Shown here in pieces: positions 23,060 to 34,964 of a stretch of DNA of 64,000 nucleotides. Source of the stretch: Isoetes taiwanensis (Eukaryota > Streptophyta > Lycopodiopsida > Isoetales > Isoetaceae); assembly GCA_021234155.1 (NCBI GenBank), contig JAJEKV010000008.1, positions 17,152,006-17,216,005 of the forward strand, read 5' to 3'. Numbering within the stretch: position 1 is the first letter of the stretch; each line of letters starts with the position of its first letter. A program made the position numbers and the translations under genes. Below the pieces are notes generated by a model. The model saw nothing but the letters and a program-made list of their open reading frames with translations, did no database searches and was not told the origin of the DNA.

Positions 23060-23540
23060 GCCTTTTTATCCCATTAGCAATGCGAAATAACTTAAATTTT
23101 GTAGATAAATACTCTCCTTCTCAGTCAGATCTAATGCATTTAAGCTTTTCCCCCGTTTCACTTTCCATTTCAGTTACATATTGCTTGAAAGCCATTAGAG
23201 CTTGTGATTTTCTTTCCAGACAATAAATTTTACACTTCCTGCTGTGGTCATCAATGAATGTGATGAAATATCTTTTATTTGTTCTTCCTCTAACATTTAG
23301 AGGGCCACGTATATCTGTATATACCAGTTCTAACACTTGATTTGCTCTATGTTTTGTTTTAGCGAAAGCTAACCTGCTAATCTTGTCCAGCATGCAACCT
23401 TCACACTGAATTTTTTATGACTACACATCATTACATTGAATCCATCCTTTCTTAACTAGAAACTTAATATTATTGTAGTGAGTATGAGCAAGACGATTAT
23501 GCTAGATTTCTATCTCATCATCATTCACATTATACACATT
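23060..23540 (-). pseudogene. Copia gag-pre-integrase and integrase core fragment
   Basis: The minus strand near 23520-23390 reads HNRLAHTHYNNIKFLVKKGW (gag-pre-integrase, zinc-finger His pair) with several stops. It then reads LELVYTDIRGPLNVRG and RYFITFIDDHSRKCKIYCL, the integrase core with its first catalytic Asp. KCIRSD is the start of the next block (SD), cut off by the chromovirus insertion. Confidence 0.82.
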
Positions 23541-23591
23541 TCTCACTGGCCTCTTCTTCTTCTTTAATTTTCTTCTGCTCATATTCAATTC

Positions 23592-24254
23592 TTAGAACTC
23601 TCTCAGCCCCCTCTCTGTTTTGGTCATATTTCTAATAAACAGTCCTAAATTTTCATTTTTAGGTAAAGCTCTAGAGAGCAGCAATACCTGACTTCTTTCT
23701 GCTACATTTACCCCTGCCCCAACTAAGTCTGCAATTATATTATCAAACTTATTGAAAAATTCAGCTACATCATCATCTATTTGCAACTTGAGTCTCCTTA
23801 GTCCTTTTTCTAAAAAATCAATTTGAGAGGAAGATTTCTCTTCATATTGCTTAAGCAAGTAAGTCCACATCTGCCTTGGTGAGATGTTTCTTAAGTTAAG
23901 CCTGGTAGTGGGACTTGCCTTACAAGATATTATGCCCTGAGCCTCCTTGACCTTTGCATAAGCTGATCTTTCTGTAATGTTCATCCTTGCACTAGAAGTT
24001 TCTCCAGTTCCAGCATTTTCTGAGTTGTCACCAGCAACATTAGTTTCAATATTAATAGATCTTCCAGAAACTGATCTTATTGCATTGTTTCCTCAAGTTT
24101 TCAACACCCCAAACTCTTCTTCTAGATCAACAAAATCCCATAGCTCCTCTACCTCAAGTATATGTTTAATTGAGTCCTTCGATACTTGAAAACTAGCCCC
24201 TCCTTTGTAGACTTCTACACTGCCTAGCAAACTTGCACCAAACTTGCTTGACAT
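23592..24254 (-). pseudogene. Copia Gag (UBN2-type) with one internal stop
   Basis: ATG at 24254 (MSSKFGASLLGSVEVYKGGA), TGA at 24095-24093, then the same frame continues to 23592. The second half has WTYLLKQYEEKSSSQIDFLE and DDDVAEFFNKFDNIIADLVG, the gag-polypeptide pattern of copia elements. One nonsense mutation in about 220 codons suggests a fairly young copy. Confidence 0.8.
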
Positions 24255-24269
24255 GATCACACAAACACT

Positions 24270-24281
24270 GTTCTGATACCA
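24270..24281 (-). other. Primer binding site (initiator tRNA-Met)
   Basis: The minus strand reads TGGTATCAGAAC one base inside the LTR end. It matches the usual initiator tRNA-Met primer site at 11 of 12 positions. Confidence 0.85.
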
Positions 24282-24282
24282 C

Positions 24283-24671
24283 TGTTAGATGTGTTTCAAT
24301 AATTTGTAACTTGGTCTTAATTTAAACAACCAACCACATAACTTATGCTTTAGCAAAAATTGGGAAACGAATGCACTACACTGTAGCAACAGGTATTGAC
24401 TGAAATACTGTTAAATGTTGACTAGTATTTCTTTCAATCGTGAACTTATATTGCTAGTTCCTCCTTTATTTGGTTTCTCTCGAAAGCTCATTTTTATGTA
24501 TGTGCTCAGTGTTTATGTAAAGGTGATGAATTAACTGTTTAAGAGTCAGTTCCGGCTGTTTATAATTGGTCGAAGTCAAATGACCTTTGCCTCCATTTTT
24601 TCTGTCCAAACCTCCTCGTTTAATATGGTAACAATATCCCATATGCATCGATGGGTATAACAACTACTAAC
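24283..24671 (-). mobile_element. 5' LTR of the copia element (389 bp)
   Basis: On the minus strand it begins TGTTAGTAGTTG and ends CACATCTAACA. The outer TGTTAG/CTAACA form an inverted repeat, and the inner end sits next to the primer binding site. The outer border is set by the inverted repeat only. Confidence 0.72.
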
Positions 24672-26640
24672 AAATAATTAAAAGCAATAAAAACTCGCTT
24701 CAACAATTAACCATGGTGTATGATCTCTATAGTGCTTTAGGTCGTCACAACAGGTTTATTATCAACCTCTGTGCCACTTGACTCTGTCACTGCATTTGCA
24801 CTGTGCTGATGCTCTTCACAATATATACAAGATGATCAATTGAACTTGGTTTGCATAAATGTTGAGTAACCAAGTCAAATTAATCATTGTATATAGAAAA
24901 CATTATCATCTAATTGTCACTTACATAGCCTTGCACGCAACCGTTTGCCCCAAGGCTGCCCTATCACGAGTTGTACTTAATATTTGTGCTAAAATAAACC
25001 TAAAAAAATATTTTAAGAAAGAACATTTGTTGATCTAGATATATTTATCATTTTAAAAATTTATACATGGAATAATAGAAATACACAATTTAGCCCATGG
25101 CTTCTCTCATAAAATCATGCGTGCTAGGTTCATGTTCTTTGGCTAGATCGTCCTTTGGTATAGATCGCAAGAAAGATGGTGTTCTGAAAAAATGAGACTA
25201 AGTTAGTCTTCACAACATGTCGATTGATTGGAACCTAAGACTAGTCTTAAGTTGTTGGGCTACCTCTCGAACTATCCTTGTAAACGAGAGGAGGAGAAAC
25301 ACGGCTCCTTTGCTTTTCTTGCTTGAATTGTTGTCCATCATAGTTCCATCCTTTGTTCCTTATTCAACACATTGACTTTGGTTCTTGATGTTGTACATGG
25401 CGTCAATAGATTTCTGACTTGCGATTGCGTTTTCTTAAAGACATTCTTCATATTTTTAGATGTGAGTGCCTTCTGTTTTAGCTTCCATCACATTGGTATC
25501 CTTTTCCCTTTTGAGGATGATTCCTTTTGGAAGATGCCTTGCTGCTTCTTGCTTCACAATAAACTCTCAGCTTCTTTGGGGAAGCATTGTGACCTGTTAT
25601 GCCCCATTGTTGCTATTGTTCCTTGTCTACTTGTTATTGCTGATTGATCTCTAATGAATGTTCTCTTGGTCTGCATATTATGAAATCCATTGATATACTT
25701 TTGTGTTGCATGGTTCTTTTTTCTTTTTTAATGTTTAACTTATGTCACATCATGTTTGCATGGCAATTTATTTTTTCTTAGCTTTGAGGGCTACACACCT
25801 CGAGTTCATCATCTCATTAGGTGGTGGTTGTTCCTAAGCAAAGATATTTCAGGTTACTATTGATGCATATGCCTATTAATACTCCCCACAATATTAGGAA
25901 TGTTCCTTGTCTATGAGACGTGCCACATGGCATCCATTCAATCTTAAAATTTGTTTTTGGTTTTTCTTGTCATTTTTCCTCGGATTTGATCATTTCTTTT
26001 TGGATTTGAGCAAAATATGTTCTACCTTATTTTTATCTTATGCTAATCTTCATGCAATCCTGATTCCGAGCTATCAAATTAGCCTCCAGGCCTCCCCGCA
26101 TTGGCCAATTTTCTAGCCCATAATCAAAGATTCTTGCATACAATATATGGAATTAAGGGAGAGAACAATCAAGAACAAGGTGGTGTCGCACGATGGGTTG
26201 TTCTCATGGATCATCACAATATCTTGTTAACACTCCCAGTTAACCATCACTTCACTTCAGGAATCCATAGGAAAAAAAAAACCGCACATACATTTTGTAC
26301 TAGAAACCATACTAGCTTGTAAACACTTCTATTTAACCATCACTTCACTTCAATTCCAAGCCCAGAATAAAAAAAATTGGAAAGAGAAAAATCCTCACCT
26401 TAGCTCTAGGCCATATCTCCATTGTTCAAATCACATATATGCCACAGATCCACCGTCCAAATCGCAGAGGTATGCCCTTCAGGGAACTCAAGAAGACATA
26501 TGTTGAAGTCCATGAGATGCATACACAACATAACTCAACCCAAGACATGTAAGTGGCTCAGCCCTAAATCACCGGATATGACACAAAATGCACATAAACA
26601 AAGTAGTGTAGAATGACGTGTAAAGTTCTCCACCTGTTAA
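24672..26640. other. Interval upstream of RNase J, no gene recognised
   Basis: No ORF here resembles a protein family. A short phrase, TTAACCATCACTTCACTTCA, occurs twice (about 26240 and 26335). The last few hundred bases should include the RNase J promoter and 5' UTR, but no clear TATA box or motif stands out. Confidence 0.4.
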
Positions 26641-26686
26641 ACCCAAACCCTCTTCTTCCTTTTATCCCATAGAAGGGGAGCAGGCC

Positions 26687-29600
26687 ATGGCTGCTTCCGT
26701 TATGAGTCTGGCCACCGCATGTTCACGTCATTGCCCACATCAATTATGCTGGCAAGGATTGCGTTTGGGGCACCTTCATGACCATAAAAAATCTGATCTC
26801 AGTGATCCCAAGCAGCATCCCCGTAGTCGTTCGACATTTCCAGTTTCTGCTTTCAAATCAGGTTAGTGATCGCATTGTCTTCTTTGTTGCAATGGTTGGC
26901 AGTATTCAGTCCATTGGTTTGGTTGTATATGCGTCAGAACATTGCTGTATTTAGCCAATGTTAAAACCACTTGTGAAAACATTATTCTGTTTACTTTTCT
27001 TCTGATGACACCTTTTTTTTCTCATGCTTATTCAAGTAAGCAGCATGTTATATGGATTTGTAACTGCCATGTAGGCCATCGGGAACACAACCGGGTAGCT
27101 CAAGTTGATGGAAAATTTGAGGGTGCTAGGCAAAGTCGTGATGACAGTGTTCAGCGTGTAATGGAATCATCCCATGAAGGGAAACAAGGACCTCCCTTGC
27201 GCATACTGCCTCTTGGAGGTCTGGGTGAAATTGGAATGAATTGTATGCTGGTTGGCCATTATGATCGCTACATCATGATTGATGCTGGTCTCATGTTCCC
27301 CGAGTAAGTAATTGCTGGTTTGCTACATCAAGCATATGTCTAAGGTTACAGAATAACCCAAAGGGTCTTTGATTATACAGTTTTGATGACCTTGGAGTGG
27401 CAAAGATATTACCAGACACTAGTTTTATTCATCGTTGGAGAGGCAAAATTGAGGCAGTGATTATAACACATGGTCACGAAGATCACATTGGTGCTTTACC
27501 ATGGGTAATTTGAAATATATCTTGTTTTTGACTTGATTCCTGGCTTTTACGGGTTTAATTACCATAACCAACTTCGACTTACGAAGGACAGTGCCATTCA
27601 TTGACTGGTGCATGCTAATTTAGAGCTAATTTAGACGACCGTACGAGTCATTTCTTCCATATTCGTGGCTTAAGAAAAAGGATATATCATGTCTAGTATG
27701 TTAATGCATTGAGATGCAATGCCTGATTTATAATGTGTTTCATAGATCATAGGGGTCGCATTGAAATTGAAGAGTGGAACAATACAAATACATACATGAG
27801 TCACACTTTAGCTAGAATTTGAGTTATTGGTAGTACTGCTTACCAACTGCACGAGGTAGTTAACTTGCTAGAAGACACCAAAGTTGTTTTAATCCTTCTA
27901 CTTTGTGGTCGTTTTAACTATCTATTTATATGTCAATGCATGTGTAGGTAGTTCCTGCGCTTGACCCAGGAACGAAAATTTATTCTACAAGCTTTACGCA
28001 TGAGGTACATACGTGACCTTTGTTGTTAGTTTTAATGGTAAAGTAAGTTATATGATTTCTTGAAATGTTTCAAGGTCTTGCTTTACTGATCATTGGCAGA
28101 GTCATTCTCATCCCCATGGATGTATCCAAATCTATATCTTGATATGCGTTTGGCATCAGATATCCCGTGTATCAATAAGTCTCCTTTTGCATTACTTCAA
28201 TGATTCCCTCTTTTACAGTTAATTACAAGCAAATGATCATAACATGCACGATAATGCTCTCAGAATTTTCACTCAAATCTGTCAAAAGCTTCCCCAGTAA
28301 AGGATTGAAGTGCTTTGAAAATAATAATTTTTATGGTTAAAAGAACTATGAGAACTGATTTAAAGCTGTACTTTTCTCATAAAAAAGAAACAATAAAAGT
28401 GGAAAAAAGTAGCAATTGAAAGATACCTAGTCAGTCTTCTCGTATGGCTTATTAGCAATCATACCATTTGCTTGGGGCTGCACTAATGTCACTTAATGCT
28501 TAAACTGCAATTTTATGATTTTCCGAGTCATGATCACAAGAACTTTGTCGAACTTTGACAACCTTTTGGTCTTGATATAGCTTATTGTAAGAAGGTTGAA
28601 GGAATACAACTTAGAGTTCCAAGACCGTTGCCAAACGTTTAACATGAGGGAACGATTTAGAGCTGGCCCATTTGAAATTGAGAGTGTCCGTGTCACACAC
28701 TCCATTCCTGACTGTTGTGGTTTGATACTGCGCTGTGAAGATGGAACAATATTTCACAGTGGTGATTGGAAGGTACATTGCTGCTAAGGTACATCCAGCA
28801 ATGCAGTGCTTGAGTCTAATGTTATAGATGTGCTATTTCATTGCCAGATTGATGAAACGCCTGTTGACGGGAATGAGTTCGACAGGACTGGTCTTGAAGA
28901 GCTTTCTAAGGAAGGAGTTACTTTGGTAATTTTCATACTTATCCTGAAAATCTTTGAACGAAATGATTTTTCATACTTTCTCTAGTTGTTGGCACATACT
29001 AAGAACCATATGTGAACAGAAAAGAAAGAGAAAACGTAATCTGGTCTTTCCTTGTTTTTACAGCATTCATATATACGCATTTGTTTCTCTACATGATTTT
29101 GATGGCAGATGATGAGTGACTCCACAAATGTGTTATCTCCTGGCCGGACAATAAGTGAAGCAGATGTAGCAAAAAGTCTAATGAGTCACATCATGGATGC
29201 AAAGGGTCGAGTCATCACAACTCAATTTGCATCTAATATTCATCGGCTTGGAAGTGTGAAGGCAGCTGCAGATGCCACAGGCCGTAAATTGGTGAGTACT
29301 TTACATCTCTGGTTTATATTTTTTTCGTAGTTCCTCATAATAAATGACTGACCATGCCTTCAGTTTACTACAATGATGAGCTTATGTGCATCAATCTCTA
29401 CTCGAACGATTTGTTTTAGATATTTGCAATAGTTCTTATCCCATTCAGTATATGTCTAATCACAATTTCAAACTCATCTTTTTTCTGTATGTCTCATGTG
29501 CTTTTCCAATTCAATATATGTCTAGACACAATTCCAAACTCGGTCTTTCTATGCATCTTCTCGTGCAGATCTGTGAGCTTCCTGATTTTCCTGATCCCAG

Positions 29601-32600
29601 GTGTTTATTGGAGCTTCATTAAAGACGTACTTTGATGCTGCATGGAGAGACAATCAAGCACCTTTTGATCCTTCAGTCCTGGTGATCTTCCTAACTGGAT
29701 ACAATGACCATTTTGGTTTTTCAAAAATTGGCGTACAGAATTCATATATCTCTAGCTTTGTTTTAGGTGAAGGCTGAGGACATGGAGGCATATTCGCCTA
29801 GTAATTTACTTATTGTAACAACAGGATCACAGGTTTGATTCCCTTGCTTTTATCTTATTATAGATTTTTAACCCCGGCCGGCCTTTCTCCACATTATATG
29901 TATTTTTCATATATCATCACAGGCTGAACCACGTGCAGCATTAAATTTGGCCTCATTTGGTCAGAGTCGAGGTTTAAAGTTAAACAAAGATGACCTGATA
30001 TTATATTCTGCAAAGGTATTGTTTGTTGTGCTTTTGAGTTTAGTCGATTCTCATAGATGATGTTGTGTAGTTAGAAATTCTCACATGTTTTGGTCTTTTG
30101 CCAAGTTTTTGCTTGTAGAAAGGTTGTCATTCCTAACTTTATTGCAGAAAGGTTGTGTTCTTTAACCTTCATCCAAAGGAACATGCTAGGGACAACTAAA
30201 GAGCGTATCTGTTGGGATACTAGGCATTGTATTAGTTCTCTAATGGGCTTTAGTGGGTTTCGTTCTTTCGTTCCTTGTCCTATCTGCTGGTGGGATGAAT
30301 TATTTTCTCTTGCGCTATAATTTGCAACTGAAGCATGAACTTATGCCCAATGTATACATTGAGAAAAGAATACTTTGGGAGCACCTATCTTTTTGAATTT
30401 ACTAGTAAAGATTGTGGCGAGATTCCCAGTTCCTTTTAATAATGACAACTTCCACCATTTGCAACTAGATGATTCCAGGAAATGAGACGCGAGTTATGAA
30501 AATGATGAACCGAGTAGCTGAATTGGGCCCGACAATTAGGATGGGAAGGGGGCAAAAGCTTCATACTTCTGGGCATGCATATCATGATGAACTGGTATCT
30601 GTTTAAACTTACTTTTTAGTTTCAACTATCTTCTTGTTTGTTTACTCACTGAATCCTTATGATGTTCCAAGGAGGAGGTGTTAAGGCTGGTAAAGCCACA
30701 ACATTTTCTCCCTGTTCATGGTGAATTTGCGTTCCTGAAGGAGCATGAACGGCTTGGAAAATCCACAGGAATACATCACACAGTGGTATATCTCCATGAT
30801 GCATAGCTCAATGTTATAAGTTTATTAATGTACAACTACAAACGGATGTTCTCAATGCACGCCATGCACAAGTATATCTATTGGCAATATTTAGCTTTTT
30901 AAACTCATGCTCAGTAAGTAACGGATTTTGTGAAATTATGACCAATGAAGCTTAAAATGCAAATGTATTATGCAGATCTAGCTTGGGTCAAATTTAAACA
31001 TATAACGTCTGAATTTACTTGGGTCTGAATTTGAACATGTGATGTCTCAAAATTCATAGTGGAAGCTTCTCTTGATCAGAATTTAGGAAGCATGCATTAT
31101 TGTTCATAGGGTTACTGCATCTTTACTTTTTTAGGTTGATATAAACAGACAGCTCTATTTTAGTCCCAAGCAAGGTATCCGTCTTATACTTCTCAAAACT
31201 GAAATGCCCTTAGTTGTGACTAAACTTAGGTGTTTGTCATGTACCAGGTAATCAGAAATGGAGAGATGTTAGGAGTCTCACATTTGCGCAACAGACGAGT
31301 GCTTTCTAGTGGCTTCTCAACTCTTGGGAAAAAAGAGTTGAAGGTTGATTATTTCTTTTCTTGTCTATATGTGGAAAACTACTGTGTTTAATGAATATAT
31401 GAAAGAGTTGCTGAGCTGTTTTCTTCACCTTTCCAGTTGATGTACAATGATGGAAATAAAGCTTTTGGAACTGCTGCTGAACTTCGTCTAGAGGAACGCA
31501 TGCACATAGCACTTGATGGGCTTATTGTTGTAAGGTGAGTTCGTGAATGTTGCGAGATAGTTATAGCGGAAGAGTGTATACTCATTAGCATTACAAATGC
31601 AGTGTGGAAATTCGAAGGAATGCCTATGATGACGATGATGATGACCAGGAATCAAATGGAGGTTACAAATGTGGCTTAAAAGCACGAATTAGGATAACAA
31701 CACGATGCCTTTGGTTGGATGGTGGGAAGGTTATGGAAGCACTATATCGGGCTGCAAATGGAGCAGTGGGAAGCTGTCGCCAGGATGCTGCACCTGTCAC
31801 AGTTGAGAGAACGGTTGGAACGGTGCTTAGGAAGGTAATGCAAAAATACAATAATAAGAGGCCAGATGTGATTGTTATAGCAACTGAAAGTTATGAGAAG
31901 AAGAAGATGGTCCAAGGAAAGGGTTTACTCAAGGCAGATGCGAAAGCTCAGGTAAGGGTCATGGTGACCACGAAATCTGTGAAGAAAAAGGTTGCAGAAC
32001 AAATTGAAGAACCAGAAAAAACTGGCTTTGTCGTTGAGGCGAAGTCGATTCCACCAACAGATGGTAAGCGAGTGCTTGTGCAGGAATTCCTAATGAAAGC
32101 ATGATACAATCAGGAGTGTAACTAATATGTCGTTTTCATTGAATGCCTTTTGTAGAAGTTGAAGAGAAAATTGTCATGGTAACCATGGAAACCCCTAGTG
32201 AAATAGCAAAGGGGGACAAAGCTCAGCAGCGACAAGTGGATACTGAAAACTATTTATCAGTTCCTTTTAAGGAGGTTTCTGACATAGATGACTTGGAAGA
32301 AGATGAGCCTTCAAAGGGAGGTGCTGCTGCTGCAAAGCGTCCCAAGTGGAAGCATAAGGAACTACTTAAGTTGATTGAAGTGCGGACTTCTCTAGAGAGG
32401 CAGTTTGAAGAAGCGAAGCTCAAGACTCCACTGTGGAGGCAAGTTGCATCTATCTTAGTGGAACATGGCTTTGAACACAGCCATAATCAGTGTAAATCAA
32501 TGTGGGGAAGCTTAAAAAGAAAATATGAGGTAACTTACAGAATTGCTATAGAATTCCTTCATATTTTGGGTATTTATTTCATGTGTTTCTTGCTTCAGGA

Positions 32601-32697
32601 TTTGATAGAAAGCAAAGAAGATGAAAATATCTTGCGCAAACAATGGCCATATTTTGATATGATGCATAAAGCCATCTCGCCCAAAGGCAGCATATGA
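26687..32697 (+). CDS. RNJ: Plant ribonuclease J with C-terminal GT-1 domain, 17 exons
   Basis: Exons: 26687-26861, 27075-27303, 27381-27504, 27948-28004, 28581-28772, 28848-28925, 29109-29291, 29601-29681, 29767-29832, 29923-30015, 30469-30594, 30672-30785, 31248-31343, 31437-31534, 31603-32063, 32156-32529, 32599-32697. All have GT-AG borders and phases agree, giving 881 residues. RNase J is a metallo-beta-lactamase/beta-CASP nuclease (endo- and 5'-3' exonuclease) that in plants acts in plastids on rRNA, mRNA and antisense RNA. Seen here: a Ser/Arg/His-rich N terminus fitting a transit peptide; [13 protein letters not shown]; the zinc motif HGHEDH at 165-170; VTHSIPD (His235); FHSGDWK (Asp257); SGHAYHDE in exon 11; PVHGE in exon 12. 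The plant-specific GT-1/trihelix domain, [20 protein letters not shown] to [16 protein letters not shown], is near residues 785-870. No disabling change was seen. Confidence 0.95.
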
Positions 32698-34027
32698 CTA
32701 TATAGTATGGGTCGAATTATGAGTGTAAAACAGATTCTGATTGCCATGCATAATTGAACGTGATAGGGACCAGATAAGTTGAAGTGGGACCTAAGTATTT
32801 CCTATGATATGCTGAAAGCGTATTGCAAGGTATTCTGAAAAAACAATTTTGACTATGTGTGAACTATCTATCCTTTTGCAATCCTTCTGCGTTAGATTGC
32901 CTAGTTTGCTTCTTGTTATGGATTAAGGGTGCCATTTCTTTCATGGCAGGATAATTTAAGGAAATATGTTTCTCAGGTCGAACCATAGTTGCTCTTAGTG
33001 CAAAGAATGCATCATTGGAAGTCGTCCATTTGAGGCGTATTCCTATTGAAGACCTATAAACAGTGCATAAATGCAAAGACTATTTCAGAAGCAGGGAATA
33101 AGTTGCCCTGTGGAGTTTGGTGACTTAACTGTCTTGCCCTTGTTGAAGGTTCATGTTCTGACACTGCATGGTTACTGATGGTTGTTTCGACAATTGTTTT
33201 CAGGACAAATGACAAAATGCTAAGGATGAAGAGGTTATCTTTGTAATCTGACATGCTTGCTGAAGCACATTATCCATTTGACAGAGTAACATTGTTATCT
33301 GTATTTATTTTCTTTTAAAAATGTATGTATATGTTGCTTCAAATTCAATTGTGGAAGTCTCAGATTATGAATATATTTCAAATTCTGCCAAGAACAGCAC
33401 ATTAATTAGGTCGATTTTGCCGTATTTCATCCAATTGATATACTGCTAAGCAGTTTTGAATGTGCAGTTTTGAATTTGCTTGAATTTATGTTTAATGGGA
33501 GAGGGCGAAAGGGATGAATGAAAATTGGACAAACTGTTCCATTGGAAAATATATGGTAAAAAAAGAGGCATGTGCCGCCTCTACACGTTATATCAGCATA
33601 CAGAGTTTTATATTCTAACTCTTTATTACACAAGACTATATCTTTACACTAACATTGTTCCTGAAAAACTAAAGAAAACATCTTTGAAAAACAAGCATCT
33701 CCATGCACATTATATACATTTGCACCTGGCCGTAACAGCAATCTTTCTCGACTTGCAGCTAACTTGTGATAACTCTCCAGTCAAGCAGCTGCAGATTTGC
33801 AGTCTTCACTACGCGAATTCTAGCACATTTGGACTTCGATGTGACGTTTCCCACTTAGTATACGTTGCCACAAGTTATAACTAACATATTACAAATAATA
33901 ACAATTCCACCCTAAAGGCCCTGTAATTAGATGAATCTCTCCACTACATTCATTGACTTCTCTGTATAATACATATCTACTTTACACAAAACATTTATAG
34001 TCATCGATTTCATATTCATATCATTGA
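32698..34027. other. RNase J 3' region and intergenic DNA
   Basis: This should include the RNase J 3' UTR. Several AATAAA-like words are present but none can be chosen. No coding sequence is recognised; short ORFs on both strands look random. Confidence 0.4.
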
Positions 34028-34125
34028 CATTTTTTGTAGGAGAATTACAAACAGACACTACTCTGATTTATCTAACCATTTTTTGTAGGAGAATTACAAA
34101 CAGACACTACTCTGATTTATCTAAC
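34028..34125 (+). repeat. Perfect 49-bp tandem duplication
   Basis: Copies at 34028-34076 and 34077-34125 are identical by eye. Each begins CATTTTTTGTAGGAGAATTA and ends GATTTATCTAAC. This is a recent local duplication in non-coding DNA. Confidence 0.93.
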
Positions 34126-34224
34126 GTCTCAAAGCCTTCCTTTCTTCTGATGCATATATTTACCTGTCACTTCTTCGTCTTCTTCCTGCCTAGTTCTTTG
34201 GCATTGCTTCAGGAGCAGATCCTT

Positions 34225-34540
34225 CAATCTCACTAGTAATCGCGTCCTCTTTCTGTTTCAATCGCTTACCTATGTCTAAAATTTGACGCTTATTCTAGCT
34301 TCCTTTCTATACTCTACTTTCTAGTTCTACTTTCTGCATGCATGCAAAAACTCGAACTACCTCTACTCCTTGGCTCTCATGGCTTTTCTCATGGGAAGTC
34401 CCCAGCATTCATCTCATACGTCCTCTTAAACGTCTACTCAAATCTGGACCCTTCTTTCAGTACATACGGTGCATATTCCTTTCTCACCTCCTCCACACCT
34501 AGGGCTGGCCCTTCACGCAACCCAACAAAAGTCATCCACA
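34225..34540 (+). repeat. Dispersed repeat, copy A
   Basis: About 300 bp shared with copy B at 39280-39590. Shared phrases include TACTTTCTGCATGCATGCAA, CTCATACGTCCTCTTAAACG and CTCACCTCCTCCACACCTAG. The copies are diverged but colinear, and a few small gaps explain the length difference. The class is not recognised; the ORFs over it are not conserved. Confidence 0.8.
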
Positions 34541-34932
34541 CAATGTCATCGTGGTCATGGAGAGAAAATAGCAAAGAAAATTCAATTTGGAATATCTATA
34601 TCTCTTGCATTCTAGCAATTGATTGTGAATTGATTATGTTCTTGCATTCTAGATCATTTTCATATATTTATGGTTGTGACGATGCTCTATGGTGACCGAT
34701 AATTAATTGAATGCATTTTTGAGATGTATTAAATGTGTCTAATCCCAATAATTCAACACGTGTATACTCAAATCATGAGCTGATAAAAGCACCAATAACA
34801 AATCCCATTAGGGATACAGACAATCCATAATTATATCATGCAATCTAGAGTATCCTAATTTTATAATTTGCCAATTTGATAAAATGTGCAAAAAAAACAC
34901 TATGAACATTTAATGCGTGTTGTACTCAGGAA

Positions 34933-34964
34933 TATAGTCATTCCAAAATACGTGATCAAATCTA
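34933..34964 (+). repeat. 32-bp direct repeat, left copy
   Basis: Begins TATAGTCATTCCAAAATACG and is identical by eye to 37023-37054. It bounds the HUH-like insert. It could be a long target duplication, or element ends left by a recombination event. Confidence 0.9.

Larger units (their letters stand above)
23054..24671 (-). mobile_element. Ty1/copia element, 5' part only, minus strand
   Basis: Reading the minus strand from 24671: a 389-bp LTR, a tRNA-Met primer site, gag, a gag-pre-integrase region, then the start of the integrase core, which stops at the chromovirus LTR (23053). RT, RNase H and the 3' LTR are absent from this side. The element order (integrase before RT) and the UBN2-type gag mark it as Ty1/copia. 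Confidence 0.87.

Noticed and set aside
22134-23226. ORFs inside the chromovirus 3' LTR
   Set aside because: They lie within a well-defined LTR and one runs out of it into copia sequence.
25372-26322. Short ORFs (60-90 codons) upstream of RNase J
   Set aside because: No conserved motif, AT-rich random composition, no splice partner.
32143-32697. Independent trihelix gene starting at 32143
   Set aside because: It is the last part of RNase J (exons 16-17). Phases match exon 15 and plant RNase J normally ends in this domain.
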